From Pseudomonadota bacterium (GTDB taxonomy: Bacteria > Pseudomonadota > Gammaproteobacteria > Steroidobacterales > Steroidobacteraceae), in contig JAKBWB010000071.1 in NCBI GenBank assembly GCA_021843755.1, positions 1 to 64,000 on the forward strand: a stretch of 64,000 nt of DNA, in the 5' to 3' direction. A program made the position numbers and the translations under genes. Of the stretch, positions 34,645 through 44,648 are shown piece after piece (position 1 is the stretch's first letter; the number at the start of each line of letters is the position of its first letter). Under the pieces are notes generated by a model. The model was not told the origin of the DNA. It did no database searches and saw only the letters and a program-made list of their open reading frames with translations.

Positions 34645-36153
34645 TCAGCCGCCGTGAACGAGTTTCAACGGACCGCGACCATCGCGACTGCGTTGCTTGG
34701 CCTCGTCGGAGCGCTCGCGCTGCAGACGCTCCAGATACTGTGGCGTGACGTCCCCCGTGATGTACTCGCCGGAGAAGCAGGAAGTGTCGAACACCTGGAT
34801 CGAGGAGTCCTCGTGCCTGCAGGCGGCGATCAGATCCTCCAGATCCTGGTACACCAGCCAGTCCGCGCCGATCAGGCGCGCCACCTCATCGATGGTGCGG
34901 CCGCTGGCGACCAGCTCGTGCGCCGCCGGCATGTCGATCCCGTAGACGTTGGGGAAGCGAACCGGCGGGGCCGCCGAGGCGAAATACACCTTGCGCGCCC
35001 CCGCCTCGCGCGCCAGCTCGATGATCTGCGCCGAGGTCGTGCCGCGCACGATCGAGTCATCGACCAGCAGCACGTTCTTGCCGCGGAACTCCAGATCGAT
35101 GGCGTTCAGCTTGCTGCGCACGGAGCGCTGGCGCTGGTCCTGGCCCGGCATGATGAAGGTGCGGCCGATGTAGCGGTTCTTGGTGAACCCCTCGCGGTAC
35201 TTCAGACCGAGCCGCTGCGCCAGCTGCAGCGCGCTGGTGCAGCTGGTCTCGGGAATCGGGATAACGACATCAATGTCGTGGTTGGGCCGCTCGCGCAGGA
35301 TCTTCTCGGCCAGCCGGTCGCCCATGCGCATGCGGGCCCGATAGACCGAGATATGATCGATCTTGGAATCCGGCCGGGCGAAATACACGTACTCGAAGAT
35401 GCACGGCGCGTGACGCGTGACGGCGGCACATTGGTGCGAGTGCAACCGGCCGGCCGCGTCGATCAGCACCGCCTCGCCGGGCGCGACGTCGCGCACCAGG
35501 CGGAACGAGAGGATGTCGAGGGCAACGCTCTCCGAAGCGAGCATCCACTCCGGCCCGCGCGGCGTGTCGCGCTGGCCGAGCACCAGCGGGCGAATGCCGT
35601 TCGGGTCGCGGAATCCGACCACGCCGTGGCCGATGATCATGACGACCGCCGCGAAGCCGCCGCGGCAGCGCCGATAGACCGCCTCGAGCGCGGCAAACAC
35701 GTCCGCAGCCGCGACCCGCGGCGTGCCGATGCGCTGCAGCTCCGAGGCGAACACGTTGAGCAGCACTTCGGAATCGGAGGCCGTATTGAGGTGGCGCCGA
35801 TCCTCGCGGCTGAGCACCTCGGCGAGTTCGGCGGAATTGGTCAGATTGCCGTTGTGCGCCAGACAGATGCCGTAGGGAGAATTGACGTAGAACGGCTGCG
35901 CTTCCGAGGCGCTGTCGCACCCGGCGGTCGGATAGCGCACGTGACCGATGCCGATGTTGCCCCTCAGCCCGAGCATGTGCTGCTGCTGAAAGACGTCGCG
36001 CACCAGGCCGCTCGCCTTGCGCACGCACAGTCCGCTTTCCCCGCAGGTGGCGATGCCGGCAGCGTCCTGGCCGCGGTGCTGCAGCACGGTCAGCGCATCG
36101 TACAGACGTTGGTTGGCCGCGCTCGTACCAACGAGTCCGACGATTCCACACAT
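34645..36153 (-). CDS. purF: Amidophosphoribosyltransferase
   Basis: 502 residues. First committed step of purine synthesis: PRPP plus glutamine gives phosphoribosylamine. The N-terminal MCGIVGLVG supplies the nucleophilic Cys (second codon), [11 protein letters not shown] and GHVRYPTAG follow. The C-terminal PRPP domain has [17 protein letters not shown]. Starts eight bases after cvpA, the classical cvpA-purF arrangement. Confidence 0.98.
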   Translation of the reverse strand: MCGIVGLVGTSAANQRLYDALTVLQHRGQDAAGIATCGESGLCVRKASGLVRDVFQQQHMLGLRGNIGIGHVRYPTAGCDSASEAQPFYVNSPYGICLAHNGNLTNSAELAEVLSREDRRHLNTASDSEVLLNVFASELQRIGTPRVAAADVFAALEAVYRRCRGGFAAVVMIIGHGVVGFRDPNGIRPLVLGQRDTPRGPEWMLASESVALDILSFRLVRDVAPGEAVLIDAAGRLHSHQCAAVTRHAPCIFEYVYFARPDSKIDHISVYRARMRMGDRLAEKILRERPNHDIDVVIPIPETSCTSALQLAQRLGLKYREGFTKNRYIGRTFIMPGQDQRQRSVRSKLNAIDLEFRGKNVLLVDDSIVRGTTSAQIIELAREAGARKVYFASAAPPVRFPNVYGIDMPAAHELVASGRTIDEVARLIGADWLVYQDLEDLIAACRHEDSSIQVFDTSCFSGEYITGDVTPQYLERLQRERSDEAKQRSRDGRGPLKLVHGG

Positions 36154-36161
36154 AGGCTACC

Positions 36162-36635
36162 TCACGACCGTCCGGCTCCCGCCAGCGTGCGCAGACCGCG
36201 CGCGATCTGCTCGCCATAGGGCAGGAGCATGGAATGACGCCACCAAGACTCGCCATCGAGGTGCAGCAGCTGCCCCACGATGACGAACACCCCGAGCAGC
36301 ACCGCGCCGCGCGCCGCGCCGAACATGAAGCCGAGGAAGCGATCGGTGCCGCTGAAGATCGACAGGCGCACGAAATGCCCGACGATCGCCCCGAGGGCCA
36401 TGCCGCACAGCAGAATCAGCGCCGCGATGATCACGCGCGCAGCCCATTCCCGCACCTCGGATCGGGCGAGCAACCCACCGAGATGCGGCGCGACCAGATC
36501 GGAGAAGTGCCACGCGACGAACAGCGCCACCAACCAGGCTCCCAGCGCGATCGCCTCGCGCAGAAAGCCCCGCACCGCGCCCACTACGGCCGACACGACG
36601 ATTGCTGCGACAATGACGTAGTCCGCGTCGTTCAT
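36162..36635 (-). CDS. cvpA: CvpA family inner-membrane protein
   Basis: 157 residues from the ATG at 36635. Four predicted transmembrane helices and the family pattern ADYVIVAAIVVSAVVGAVRG, FLREAIALGAWLVALFVAW, LSIFSGTDRFLGFMFGAARG. Needed for colicin V production in E. coli; in general an envelope-stress or membrane-integrity factor. Always next to purF in many Gammaproteobacteria, as here. Confidence 0.93.
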   Translation of the reverse strand: MNDADYVIVAAIVVSAVVGAVRGFLREAIALGAWLVALFVAWHFSDLVAPHLGGLLARSEVREWAARVIIAALILLCGMALGAIVGHFVRLSIFSGTDRFLGFMFGAARGAVLLGVFVIVGQLLHLDGESWWRHSMLLPYGEQIARGLRTLAGAGRS

Positions 36636-36795
36636 GCACTGGAGCCGCACGAGCCGCAACGGCGTTCGCCGCCGAGCCGCGCCGATGGCGGAAGGATGTC
36701 GCTATGCGGCAGCCGCTGTGGGCACATCGTCAAACGGACCGGTTCGGGCGGGCGCGCATTGTACAAGAGTGCACTGCGGCGCGCTGAGCACCCGT

Positions 36796-37446
36796 TCAAT
36801 TCGGGAACAGCTCGCCCTTGATGCCATGCGCGCGCAGCCGCCGCGCCAACGCCGCTGCGGCCTGCGCGCCGCCGACGGGTCCGGCGATCACCCGCCACAA
36901 CAGACGGCCCCGCAGGCTCATCCGTGCAATCCGGCTGGGGATGCCCAATGCGCGCACGCGTCCTTGCATGCGCAAGGCATCGCCATGCACCGCGAAAACC
37001 CCGACCTGGACGCCCCAGCGTGCACTGGAGCGTGACGGTAAGGCATCCTGGGCGGCGAGCGGCGCCGTCCGCGGGCCGGACACGGCCGCCGTGCCACGGC
37101 GGCCAGACGGCTGAACCGGCCTACTGGCCGCAGTCGCAGGGGTCTGCGGGACGGCCGCGCGCGCCCGAGGCTGGCGTATCGTCCCGGAACTCGCGCTCGG
37201 CATCGGCTGCGACACCGTCCGGGATGCGGTTGGAGGCAAGGTGAGGGTGCCGGCAGGCGCCGTGCCGGACGCCTCGAGCGCCAGCGTGTAGGAACGAACC
37301 GACGCACCCGCCGCGGTCGGGCCGGCCGCGGATGGGCCCGGCGGCCGGCTCACGCGCCCCACCGAAGCCGGTCCAGTCAACAGCTCGGGAACCAACAGCA
37401 CGATCAGCGCCACGAGGATGATGGCGCCCGTCAGTCGCTCTTTCAC
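36796..37446 (-). CDS. SPOR-domain protein, DedD-like
   Basis: 216 residues from a GTG at 37446 that overlaps the folC stop as GTGA. A short cytoplasmic start, one transmembrane helix (LTGAIILVALIVLLVPELL), a long Pro/Ala/Arg-rich periplasmic linker (about 30-135) and a C-terminal SPOR domain (WGVQVGVFAVHGDAL to the end) that binds denuded septal peptidoglycan. Position between folC and cvpA matches dedD. Confidence 0.9.
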   Translation of the reverse strand: MKERLTGAIILVALIVLLVPELLTGPASVGRVSRPPGPSAAGPTAAGASVRSYTLALEASGTAPAGTLTLPPTASRTVSQPMPSASSGTIRQPRARAAVPQTPATAASRPVQPSGRRGTAAVSGPRTAPLAAQDALPSRSSARWGVQVGVFAVHGDALRMQGRVRALGIPSRIARMSLRGRLLWRVIAGPVGGAQAAAALARRLRAHGIKGELFPN

Positions 37447-38744
37447 ACGCGTGAGTATACCCCAAGCCACTCGAGGGCCGGCCCCACCGTAAACACCGAC
37501 CCGCACACGAGCACGCGGTCCTGTGCGCGAGCGGCGCGGCGGGCCGCCTCGCAGGCCTCGATGACGGAAGCGGCGAGCACCGGCGCGCGCGCCACCTCCG
37601 CCAGGCGAGCGGCCAGCGCCTCGGCGGAGCCGCCGCGCGGCCCAGGCAGTGCGCAGAGGAACCATTCATCCACGGCCGGCGCGAGGGCCGCGCCGATCGC
37701 CGGCGCGTCCTTGTCACCCAGGATCCCCACGACGGCCAGGGTCCGGCCCGCGCACGGACGGCGGCGCAGCTGCGCGCACAAGACCTCGGCCGCCGGCAGG
37801 TTGTGCGCAATGTCCAGGATCCATTCCGGCGTCCCGGGCACGACCTGAAAGCGTCCCGCCAGCCGTACCTGGCCCAGCGCCGCCGCGACGGTGCGCGCAT
37901 CGAGCGCCGCCAGCACATCCTCGGCCCGACCGGCCACCGCTCCCCCGGCAAGCGCCTCGAGCGCCGCGAGCGCGGTGGCGGCGTTGCGATACTGAATCAG
38001 GCCTTCGAGGCGGGAAGGCGGCAGATCCGCCAGGCGCAACCGCGCCCCCTGGTACCGCCAGCGCCCCTGCGCGCCGATGTGCCAGGTGAAATCACGCTCG
38101 GCCACCACCGCTCGGGCACCCAGTCGCTCGATGCCGGCATAAACGCTCGAGGGCAGATCCGCAGTGCCGAGCACCGCCGGGCGGCCGGGCCGGAAGATGC
38201 CCGCCTTCTCCGCGCCGATCTGCTCGAGAGTCTCACCCAGCCACTCGCGATGATCGAGCCCGACCGAGCAGAGCACGGCCACGTCGGCATCGACGAGGTT
38301 GGTCGCATCGAGCCGGCCGCCGAGTCCGACTTCCAGCACGGCGAAACGGACGCCACGCTCAGCGAACAGCCCCAGGGCCGCCAGCGTGTTGTATTCGAAG
38401 AACGTGAGGGTGTACTCACCGCGCGCCGCCTCGATCCGCTCGAAGGCGCCGATCAGCGCCGCATCATCGACCTCCCGGCCATCGATGCGGATACGCTCGT
38501 TGTAGCGGATGAAGTGCGGCGAGGTGAACAGCCCGCACGAGGCTCCCGCGGCGCGCAGCAGCGCCTCCACATGCGCCGCCGTCGAGCCCTTGCCGTTGGT
38601 GCCGGCCACGGTGATCACGAGCGATTCGGGCCGCTCGAGCCCGAGCCGGCGCGCCACGGCCGCTACACGCTCGAGCCCGAGATCGATGCTGCGCGGATGC
38701 GCCGCCGACTGCCGTGCCAACCAGTGCTCGAGTGTCGCGCTCAT
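37443..38744 (-). CDS. folC: Dihydrofolate/folylpolyglutamate synthase
   Basis: 433 residues from the ATG at 38744. Adds glutamates to dihydropteroate and tetrahydrofolate. AGTNGKGST is the ATP loop near residue 48; YNERIRIDG, FFEYNTLAAL, EVGLGGRLDATN, SVGLDHREWLG and GTPEWILDIAHN are family landmarks with metal and substrate residues. 38 bases after accD. Confidence 0.96.
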   Translation of the reverse strand: MSATLEHWLARQSAAHPRSIDLGLERVAAVARRLGLERPESLVITVAGTNGKGSTAAHVEALLRAAGASCGLFTSPHFIRYNERIRIDGREVDDAALIGAFERIEAARGEYTLTFFEYNTLAALGLFAERGVRFAVLEVGLGGRLDATNLVDADVAVLCSVGLDHREWLGETLEQIGAEKAGIFRPGRPAVLGTADLPSSVYAGIERLGARAVVAERDFTWHIGAQGRWRYQGARLRLADLPPSRLEGLIQYRNAATALAALEALAGGAVAGRAEDVLAALDARTVAAALGQVRLAGRFQVVPGTPEWILDIAHNLPAAEVLCAQLRRRPCAGRTLAVVGILGDKDAPAIGAALAPAVDEWFLCALPGPRGGSAEALAARLAEVARAPVLAASVIEACEAARRAARAQDRVLVCGSVFTVGPALEWLGVYSRV

Positions 38745-38782
38745 ATGCTGCGCAGCCGGCCGAGCCGGCCCGAACGGTCGCG

Positions 38783-39646
38783 TTACGCCGCGACGGGCGG
38801 CTGCTTCAGCAACAGCCGCAGCATCGAGGCGATGCGGCCGCGCAGCTCGCGGCGATCCACGATCATGTCGAGCGCGCCATGGTCGAGCAGGAATTCGCTG
38901 CGCTGGAAGCCCTCCGGCAGCGTCTCGTGAACCGTCTGTTGGATTACGCGCGGCCCGGCGAACCCGATCAGCGCGTGCGGCTCGGCGAGATTCAGGTCCC
39001 CGAGCATGGCCAGGCTCGCCGACACGCCACCGGTGGTCGGATCGGTCAACACCGAGACGAACGGCAGCGCCGCCGCCTTCAGGCGCGCGAGCGCCGCGGA
39101 TGTCTTGGCCATCTGCAGCAGAGAGTACAGCGCTTCCTGCATGCGCGCCCCGCCGCTGGCGGTGAAACACACCAGCGCCCGGCGCTCGCTCAGACAGTGA
39201 TCGACGGCGCGCTTGAACCGCTCACCGACGACCGAGCCCATCGAGCCGCCGAGAAACTGAAACTCGAACGCGCAGGCCACAACCGGCAGGCCCTCGAGCG
39301 TGCCGGCCATGACCACCAGCGCGTCGACCTCGCCGGTCGCCTTCTGCGCCTGGGCCAGCCGGTCCCGGTAGCGCTTGTTGTCGCGGAACTTCAGCGGATC
39401 CTCGGGATAGATGCCGGCGGCAAGCTCCACACCCGAGCCCGGATCGAGAAAGACATCCAGCCGCTCGCGGGCACCGATGCGGATGTGATGCGAGCATTTG
39501 GGGCAGACATAGAGATTGCGCTCGAGCTCGGCCCGATACAGCACCGCGTCACAGGCCGGACACTTGATCCAAAGGCCCTCCGGCACCGAGCGCGTACGCC
39601 GCTCGGTCTTGATGCGCGACGGCATGATCTTTTCGAACCAGGACAT
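38783..39646 (-). CDS. accD: Acetyl-CoA carboxylase, carboxyltransferase subunit beta
   Basis: 287 residues. Transfers carboxyl from carboxybiotin to acetyl-CoA to make malonyl-CoA. N-terminal zinc ribbon with Cys29, Cys32, Cys48 and Cys51, then the crotonase-like domain with [23 protein letters not shown] and [14 protein letters not shown]. In Pseudomonas trpF often lies between truA and accD; here the gap is 39 bases and trpF is absent. Confidence 0.97.
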   Translation of the reverse strand: MSWFEKIMPSRIKTERRTRSVPEGLWIKCPACDAVLYRAELERNLYVCPKCSHHIRIGARERLDVFLDPGSGVELAAGIYPEDPLKFRDNKRYRDRLAQAQKATGEVDALVVMAGTLEGLPVVACAFEFQFLGGSMGSVVGERFKRAVDHCLSERRALVCFTASGGARMQEALYSLLQMAKTSAALARLKAAALPFVSVLTDPTTGGVSASLAMLGDLNLAEPHALIGFAGPRVIQQTVHETLPEGFQRSEFLLDHGALDMIVDRRELRGRIASMLRLLLKQPPVAA

Positions 39647-39685
39647 GGGCCATCCACTCTTGAGGCGACGAGCGATGATAGCCGA

Positions 39686-40468
39686 TCAGGCGTCGCCGGG
39701 TTCCCCGAGCGGCTCAGGCAGCGCGAACGCCTCCGGATAACGCACGGACCACAGATACAGCCCGTCGGCGGGCGCGGTGGGCGCGCCCGAGCGCCGGTCG
39801 CGCCCCGCCAGCACCTGCGCCGCCCACTGCGGCGGCGCCTCGCCCTTGCCCACCGCGATCAGCAGGCCCGCGATGTTGCGCACCATGTGATGCAGAAAGG
39901 CATTGGCGGTGGCCTCGATGATGAGCCAATCGCCATTGCGCCGCACGCTCAGACGTTCCAGGCGCCGGATCGGCGATCTCGCCTGACACTCTGCGGCCCG
40001 AAAGGCGCTGAAGTCGTGCTCGCCCACCAGCGCCGCGGCGGCCTCGGCCATGGCGAGCACATCCAGGGGCCGGTGTACCCAGGTGACGCGCCGGGCCAAC
40101 AGGCCCGAGCGGGCCCGACGGTTGAGAATGAGGTAGCGGTAGGTGCGCGCCTCGGCCGAATAGCGCGCGTGGAAGTGCTGCGGCACCGGCCAGGCCCACG
40201 CGAGGCTGATGTCGCGCGGCAGCTCGGTGTTGGCGCCGAGCACCCAGGCGCGCAGACTCCGGCGCGAGCGCGTATCGAAATGCGCGACCTGCCCACGGGC
40301 GTGCACGCCGGCATCGGTGCGCCCGGCGCACACCAGGCTCACCGGCCCATCCGCAACGTGTGCGAGCGCCGCTTCCGCCCAGCCTTGCACGCTCGGACAC
40401 GTGGACTGGCTCTGCCAACCGGCATAGGCGGTTCCCTGGTACTCCAGCCCAACCGCGATCCGAGGCAT
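39686..40468 (-). CDS. truA: tRNA pseudouridine(38-40) synthase
   Basis: 260 residues. Converts U38-40 of the anticodon arm to pseudouridine. Catalytic Asp52 in AGRTDAGVHARGQVAHFDT, followed by YRYLILN and FLHHMVRNIAGLL. Start ATG overlaps the fimV stop by one base, so translation is coupled. Confidence 0.97.
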   Translation of the reverse strand: MPRIAVGLEYQGTAYAGWQSQSTCPSVQGWAEAALAHVADGPVSLVCAGRTDAGVHARGQVAHFDTRSRRSLRAWVLGANTELPRDISLAWAWPVPQHFHARYSAEARTYRYLILNRRARSGLLARRVTWVHRPLDVLAMAEAAAALVGEHDFSAFRAAECQARSPIRRLERLSVRRNGDWLIIEATANAFLHHMVRNIAGLLIAVGKGEAPPQWAAQVLAGRDRRSGAPTAPADGLYLWSVRYPEAFALPEPLGEPGDA

Positions 40469-43263
40469 CAGCCGGGCAACGACTCCAACAGGCGGCCGGC
40501 TTCCTGGCGCTGGGCATCCGATCCCTCGTGCATGACTTCCTCGAGGATGCTGCGCGCACCGTCCGGATCGCCCATATCCATGTAGGCTCGGGCCAGGTCG
40601 AGCTTGGTGCCGACCTCGCTCATCGTGACCGGCTCGAGGTCGGATACGCCGTCCGCCTCCGGCATCTCATGCATCGACCCGATGTCCGCGTGCGGGACGG
40701 TTGCGGTGCCGATGTCGAAGTCGAGCCCGTTGACGTTGCCGATCCCGTTGCCATCGGCGGGGCTCGCCTTCGGCTCCTCGCCGAGATCGAAATCCACATC
40801 GGGGCTGAGGGCGCTCAGGCGCGAGGTCTGGGCCGTATCGTGCGCCCCGACCCGGGACTCCTCGGCGAGCAGATCCTCGAGTTCGCGCTCGTTGATTTGC
40901 CAGGAGCTGGTCGTACCCGTCGTGCCCGGCGTGCCGGCGGCCTCCCCGGCGGGCGCGGCATCGCCCGGGGTCTTGGCGAGCAGCTCGCGGGACTGCTCGT
41001 CAAGGCCGGCGACCATCGTGGGCGAATCGCCGCCGAGACCGGGCTGAAGGGTCGTCTCGAACGTGCCGAGATCCAACCCGAGATCGTCGATGGCCAGCTC
41101 GGCGGTACGGTCCGAACCCTGGCTGAGCGCCTCGACCTTTTGACGCAGCGCCGCCTGGCCCCCCAGATTGAGTGCGGGCTGCTCCACGGTCGGTTCGACC
41201 GGCTCGTACGCCCCGGCGGGCTCGCCCGGGTATTCGCTCATCTCCTGGGTGATGCCGGTTTCCGAGCTGGTGGTCTCCAGACCCGGCAGCGTCGCGTTCA
41301 AGTCGGTCCCGGTACCCGGCGCGGCCGCTTCGTCCTCGCCGAGCGCCGCACCAATATCCAGGTCGAAGGAGCCGGTGCCGGCGGTTGCCCCGCCGGTCGC
41401 GGCACCCGATTCCCCCGAGCTCATCGCCGGAATCGCACCGCTCATCAGGTCGAAGTCCACCCGGCCCTGCCCCCCCTCGAGGTCCAGGTCCACGCCCTGT
41501 GCGGCGGCGCCGCCCACCCCCGCCGAAGTGGCGAACAGCGGATCGTCGGGCGCGAGCTGCCGCCCCATGATGACGACTTTGTCCCACTCGGATACCGAGG
41601 CCTGATCGCGGGTCTCGGCAAGCTCGCGTGCAGTCTCGACGAACTGTTCCTTGTTGCCCCACACGAAGAACACTTCAAGCAGCTTCAGTTTCAGGTCGCG
41701 CCGTTCAGGCTCGCGCTGGATGGCGATGCGGATCAGATCCGCGGCCTGATCGTACAGGCCATAGGCCATGTGGAAATCGGCCTCGGCGAGCGGGTCGCCC
41801 TGCTCGAGGTTGAGCGCGGTCTCGCTGCTCATCGTCTGATCGGCCGGCACGTGCTGGGCGACCACCGGAGCGGCCTCCTCGTGCATGGCCCAGCGCGACT
41901 GTTCATGAGTGGTTTCGCGCACGTCGATGGCGGGCTCAGGACGCGGCGCAAGACCCACACGCTCCACCGGTGCCGGGACCGGCTCGTGGGTAAACTCCGC
42001 ATCGGAGGACTCGCTCAGCAGATCATCGGCGGCCGATTCGCGCCGGGCACGCAGCACCCGTGCCAGCCCGTAAGCCAGGAGCAGCGCCAACAGCACGAGC
42101 AGCGCCCACCAATACCGCTTCAGCGTCTGCATGAACGTCCCCGGCGGGGCGGTGCGCGCTGCAGCCGGCGCCGGACGGTTGACGGGCGGAGCGATCGGAT
42201 GCGTCGCGGCGGCGGGGCGTACGGCGGCTGGCGGCTGAGCGACCCGAGCCGCAGTGCGGGCCATTTGCGCCTGAAGCCGCGCGAGAGCCGCGCTCTTGAC
42301 CTGCAGCAGCCGTTTCTCCTTGGCCAGCTCCTTCTGCAGTGTATTGACCCGCGACTGCAGGGCGCCGAGCGCGCCGGAAGCCCCGGCCGTGCCCGCCTGC
42401 CGAGCGCCCGCACCACCTTGCGGCGCCACCAGACGCAGCCGAGCCGAACCGCTCGCAGCGGCCGCGGCATGCCAAGCGCTGTCCTGATGATTGACTTCCC
42501 GCCACGCGGCGGCGCGCGAGACGGCCGCGACGGTGCCCGAGGAGGGGATCCGCAGCACCGTTCCGGCGAGCAGCACGTTCATGTTGTGAGCGAACGCCCG
42601 GGGATTGAGCCGGTAGATCGCCACCATCCACTGCCGGGTACGGGCTGAATTCATGCCGCCATGGCTGAAGCGGCTGGCGATGCCCGACAGGGTGTCGCCC
42701 GGATGGACCGGCACGCTGGCCGGCAGCGGGCTCGAAACGGCCGGCGGCGCAATCGGCGCGGCAGCCGCCGGCGGCGCGCTCGGCTGCGCCAGTTGGCCAC
42801 TGCGCGCCGCGGTACCCACCACGGGCGCCGCGATCGCGACATGCTTCGGCTGCGTCGCGTTCGGCAGGTAAGTCGGCGGATTCAGGAGAATGGTGTACTC
42901 GCGGTAGAGGACTCCGCGAGCCCAGCTGGCTTTGACCAGCAGCGTGAGAATCGGATCGGTCACCGGCTGCGCGGACGTCAGATTCAGCAGCACCCGGCCA
43001 TCCGGCCCGGTGGCGGCCTTGATGTGGGCACCGTTGAGGTACGCCGGCCAGGTCAACCCGTACTGCGCGAACGTGCGGCGCGAGGCCAGGCCCACGGACA
43101 GACTCTGCAGCGCACCCGGCGTAGCGCCGAGCACGGCAATTTGTGCATCGAGCGGCTGGTCCAGGTGCGACTTGACCTTGATGCTCCCCAGGCCCAGGGC
43201 GAGCGCCGTAGAAGGCAAGGCCAGCAGCAGCGCCATCACCCGAATTGAGCGTTTGGCGATCAT
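40468..43263 (-). CDS. fimV: FimV-like peptidoglycan-binding pilus assembly protein
   Basis: 931 residues. A signal peptide (about 1-22) is followed by the FimV N-terminal domain (GLGSIKVKSHLDQPLDAQI), an Ala/Pro-rich linker, a LysM motif (about 175-250, VHPGDTLSGIASRFS), a coiled coil (RVNTLQKELAKEKRLLQV), one transmembrane helix near 380-396, a long acidic cytoplasmic region with several TPR-like helices and the C-terminal FimV box DLARAYMDMGDPDGARSILEE. FimV scaffolds type IV pilus secretin assembly and polar cAMP signalling. Fits with the fimX gene 7 kb away. A promoter and an upstream hairpin precede it. Confidence 0.94.
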   Translation of the reverse strand: MIAKRSIRVMALLLALPSTALALGLGSIKVKSHLDQPLDAQIAVLGATPGALQSLSVGLASRRTFAQYGLTWPAYLNGAHIKAATGPDGRVLLNLTSAQPVTDPILTLLVKASWARGVLYREYTILLNPPTYLPNATQPKHVAIAAPVVGTAARSGQLAQPSAPPAAAAPIAPPAVSSPLPASVPVHPGDTLSGIASRFSHGGMNSARTRQWMVAIYRLNPRAFAHNMNVLLAGTVLRIPSSGTVAAVSRAAAWREVNHQDSAWHAAAAASGSARLRLVAPQGGAGARQAGTAGASGALGALQSRVNTLQKELAKEKRLLQVKSAALARLQAQMARTAARVAQPPAAVRPAAATHPIAPPVNRPAPAAARTAPPGTFMQTLKRYWWALLVLLALLLAYGLARVLRARRESAADDLLSESSDAEFTHEPVPAPVERVGLAPRPEPAIDVRETTHEQSRWAMHEEAAPVVAQHVPADQTMSSETALNLEQGDPLAEADFHMAYGLYDQAADLIRIAIQREPERRDLKLKLLEVFFVWGNKEQFVETARELAETRDQASVSEWDKVVIMGRQLAPDDPLFATSAGVGGAAAQGVDLDLEGGQGRVDFDLMSGAIPAMSSGESGAATGGATAGTGSFDLDIGAALGEDEAAAPGTGTDLNATLPGLETTSSETGITQEMSEYPGEPAGAYEPVEPTVEQPALNLGGQAALRQKVEALSQGSDRTAELAIDDLGLDLGTFETTLQPGLGGDSPTMVAGLDEQSRELLAKTPGDAAPAGEAAGTPGTTGTTSSWQINERELEDLLAEESRVGAHDTAQTSRLSALSPDVDFDLGEEPKASPADGNGIGNVNGLDFDIGTATVPHADIGSMHEMPEADGVSDLEPVTMSEVGTKLDLARAYMDMGDPDGARSILEEVMHEGSDAQRQEAGRLLESLPG

Positions 43264-43301
43264 TACCACACCCCGAACGGCATCAGTCGGCAAAACCCCA
43301 T

Positions 43302-43341
43302 AAAAAAACAATCGGATGGCCGCATCGTGGCGATCCATCCG
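43302..43341 (-). terminator. Terminator-like hairpin in the fimV leader
   Basis: On the minus strand CGGATGG and CCATCCG (7 bp, 43335-43341 and 43313-43319), with an inner CGC/GCG stem, are followed by ATTG and seven Ts (A-run 43302-43308 on the plus strand). This looks like a Rho-independent terminator. It lies between the fimV promoter and the fimV start, so it would be either the aroC terminator or a fimV attenuator. Confidence 0.7.
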
Positions 43342-43352
43342 GCGCGGCCCGG

Positions 43353-43382
43353 AATATAACTTAAATCGGTTCGCAACCCCAA
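43353..43382 (-). promoter_or_regulatory. Candidate fimV promoter
   Basis: Minus strand TTGGGG (43377-43382) and TATATT (43353-43358) with 18 bases between, in an unusually AT-rich patch. Predicted start near 43346, leaving a leader of about 83 bases that contains the hairpin at 43302. Confidence 0.5.
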
Positions 43383-43511
43383 GCCACGTCCGCTCCGGCA
43401 GCCGGCCGCGGCGCCTGTCGCGCAGATCTTTACTCATTCTGGCCGGGCAAACTGTGTCGCGCTTCGTATACTGGGTATCCGCGTTGCCCTCGGCCCGGCC
43501 CCGCCCCGCCC

Positions 43512-44618
43512 TCACCCCTGGCCGGCGCGCCGCATGATATCCGGGGTCCGGCTGCGCACATCGGCGTTCTGCGCGCGGTGGCGCAGATAGTGGTCCATGA
43601 GGACAATCGCAAGCATGGCCTCGGCTATGGGTGTCGCCCGCAGCCCGACGCACGGGTCGTGACGGCCCGTGGTGACGATTTCCGCCGCGCGGCCCTCGAT
43701 GTCGATGGTGCGTCCCGGAACCTGAATGCTGGAGGTCGGCTTGAAGGTCAGATGCGCCACCACGTCCTGACCGGAGGAGATTCCCCCGAGGATACCCCCG
43801 GCGTTGTTGCTCGCGAAGCCCTCGGGAGTCAGCTCGTCGCGATGCTCGCTGCCGCGTTGGCGCGCCGCGGCGGCGCCGGCTCCGATCTCGACCGCCTTGA
43901 CCGCGTTGATGCCCATCAGTGCCGCGGCAATATCGGCATCCAGGCGCCCGAACACCGGCTCGCCAAGTCCCGGCGGAACACCGTGGGCGATCACCGTCAC
44001 CCGCGCCCCGATCGAGTCGCCCGCTTCGCGCAGCTGCCAGATCAGCGCCTCCAGCGCCGGGATGCTGTCCGGGTCGGGACAGAAGAACGGATTTTGATAG
44101 GCGAAGTCCACGTCCCGCGGCTCGAGCACCAGCGAGCCGATCTGACTGAGATAGCCCCCGATGCGCACCCCGAGGCGCGCGGCCAGATATTTGCGCGCGA
44201 TGGCGCCGGCCGCCACGCGCATGACGGTCTCGCGGGCCGAGGAGCGCCCGCCGCCGCGATAATCGCGCCGGCCGTATTTCTGCTGGTACGTGTAGTCGGC
44301 ATGTCCCGGGCGGAAGCGGTCCTTGATCTTTTCGTAATCGCGCGAGCGGGCGTCGGTGTTCTCGATCAGCAGGCCGATCGGCGTGCCCGTGGTGTGCCCC
44401 TCGAACACCCCCGAGAGAATGCGCACCTGGTCGGCTTCACGCCGCTGGCTGACGAAATGGGAGGTGCCGGTGCGGCGCCGATCGATATCGGCCTGCAGAT
44501 CCGATTCGGCCAGTTCCAGACCCGGAGGACAGCCGTCGACGATGCACCCGAGCGCCGGCCCGTGGCTCTCGCCGAAAGTCGTCACCGTGAACAGCTTGCC
44601 GAAGGTGTTGCCGGACAT
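43512..44618 (-). CDS. aroC: Chorismate synthase
   Basis: 368 residues. Last step of the shikimate pathway, EPSP to chorismate with reduced FMN. The N-terminal [18 protein letters not shown], the [19 protein letters not shown] block and C-terminal [16 protein letters not shown] signatures are all present. 30 bases after prmB, an order shared with E. coli. Confidence 0.98.
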   Translation of the reverse strand: MSGNTFGKLFTVTTFGESHGPALGCIVDGCPPGLELAESDLQADIDRRRTGTSHFVSQRREADQVRILSGVFEGHTTGTPIGLLIENTDARSRDYEKIKDRFRPGHADYTYQQKYGRRDYRGGGRSSARETVMRVAAGAIARKYLAARLGVRIGGYLSQIGSLVLEPRDVDFAYQNPFFCPDPDSIPALEALIWQLREAGDSIGARVTVIAHGVPPGLGEPVFGRLDADIAAALMGINAVKAVEIGAGAAAARQRGSEHRDELTPEGFASNNAGGILGGISSGQDVVAHLTFKPTSSIQVPGRTIDIEGRAAEIVTTGRHDPCVGLRATPIAEAMLAIVLMDHYLRHRAQNADVRSRTPDIMRRAGQG

Positions 44619-44648
44619 ATCGCGATTCCCGCAGCGCCGTGCGCCGAT

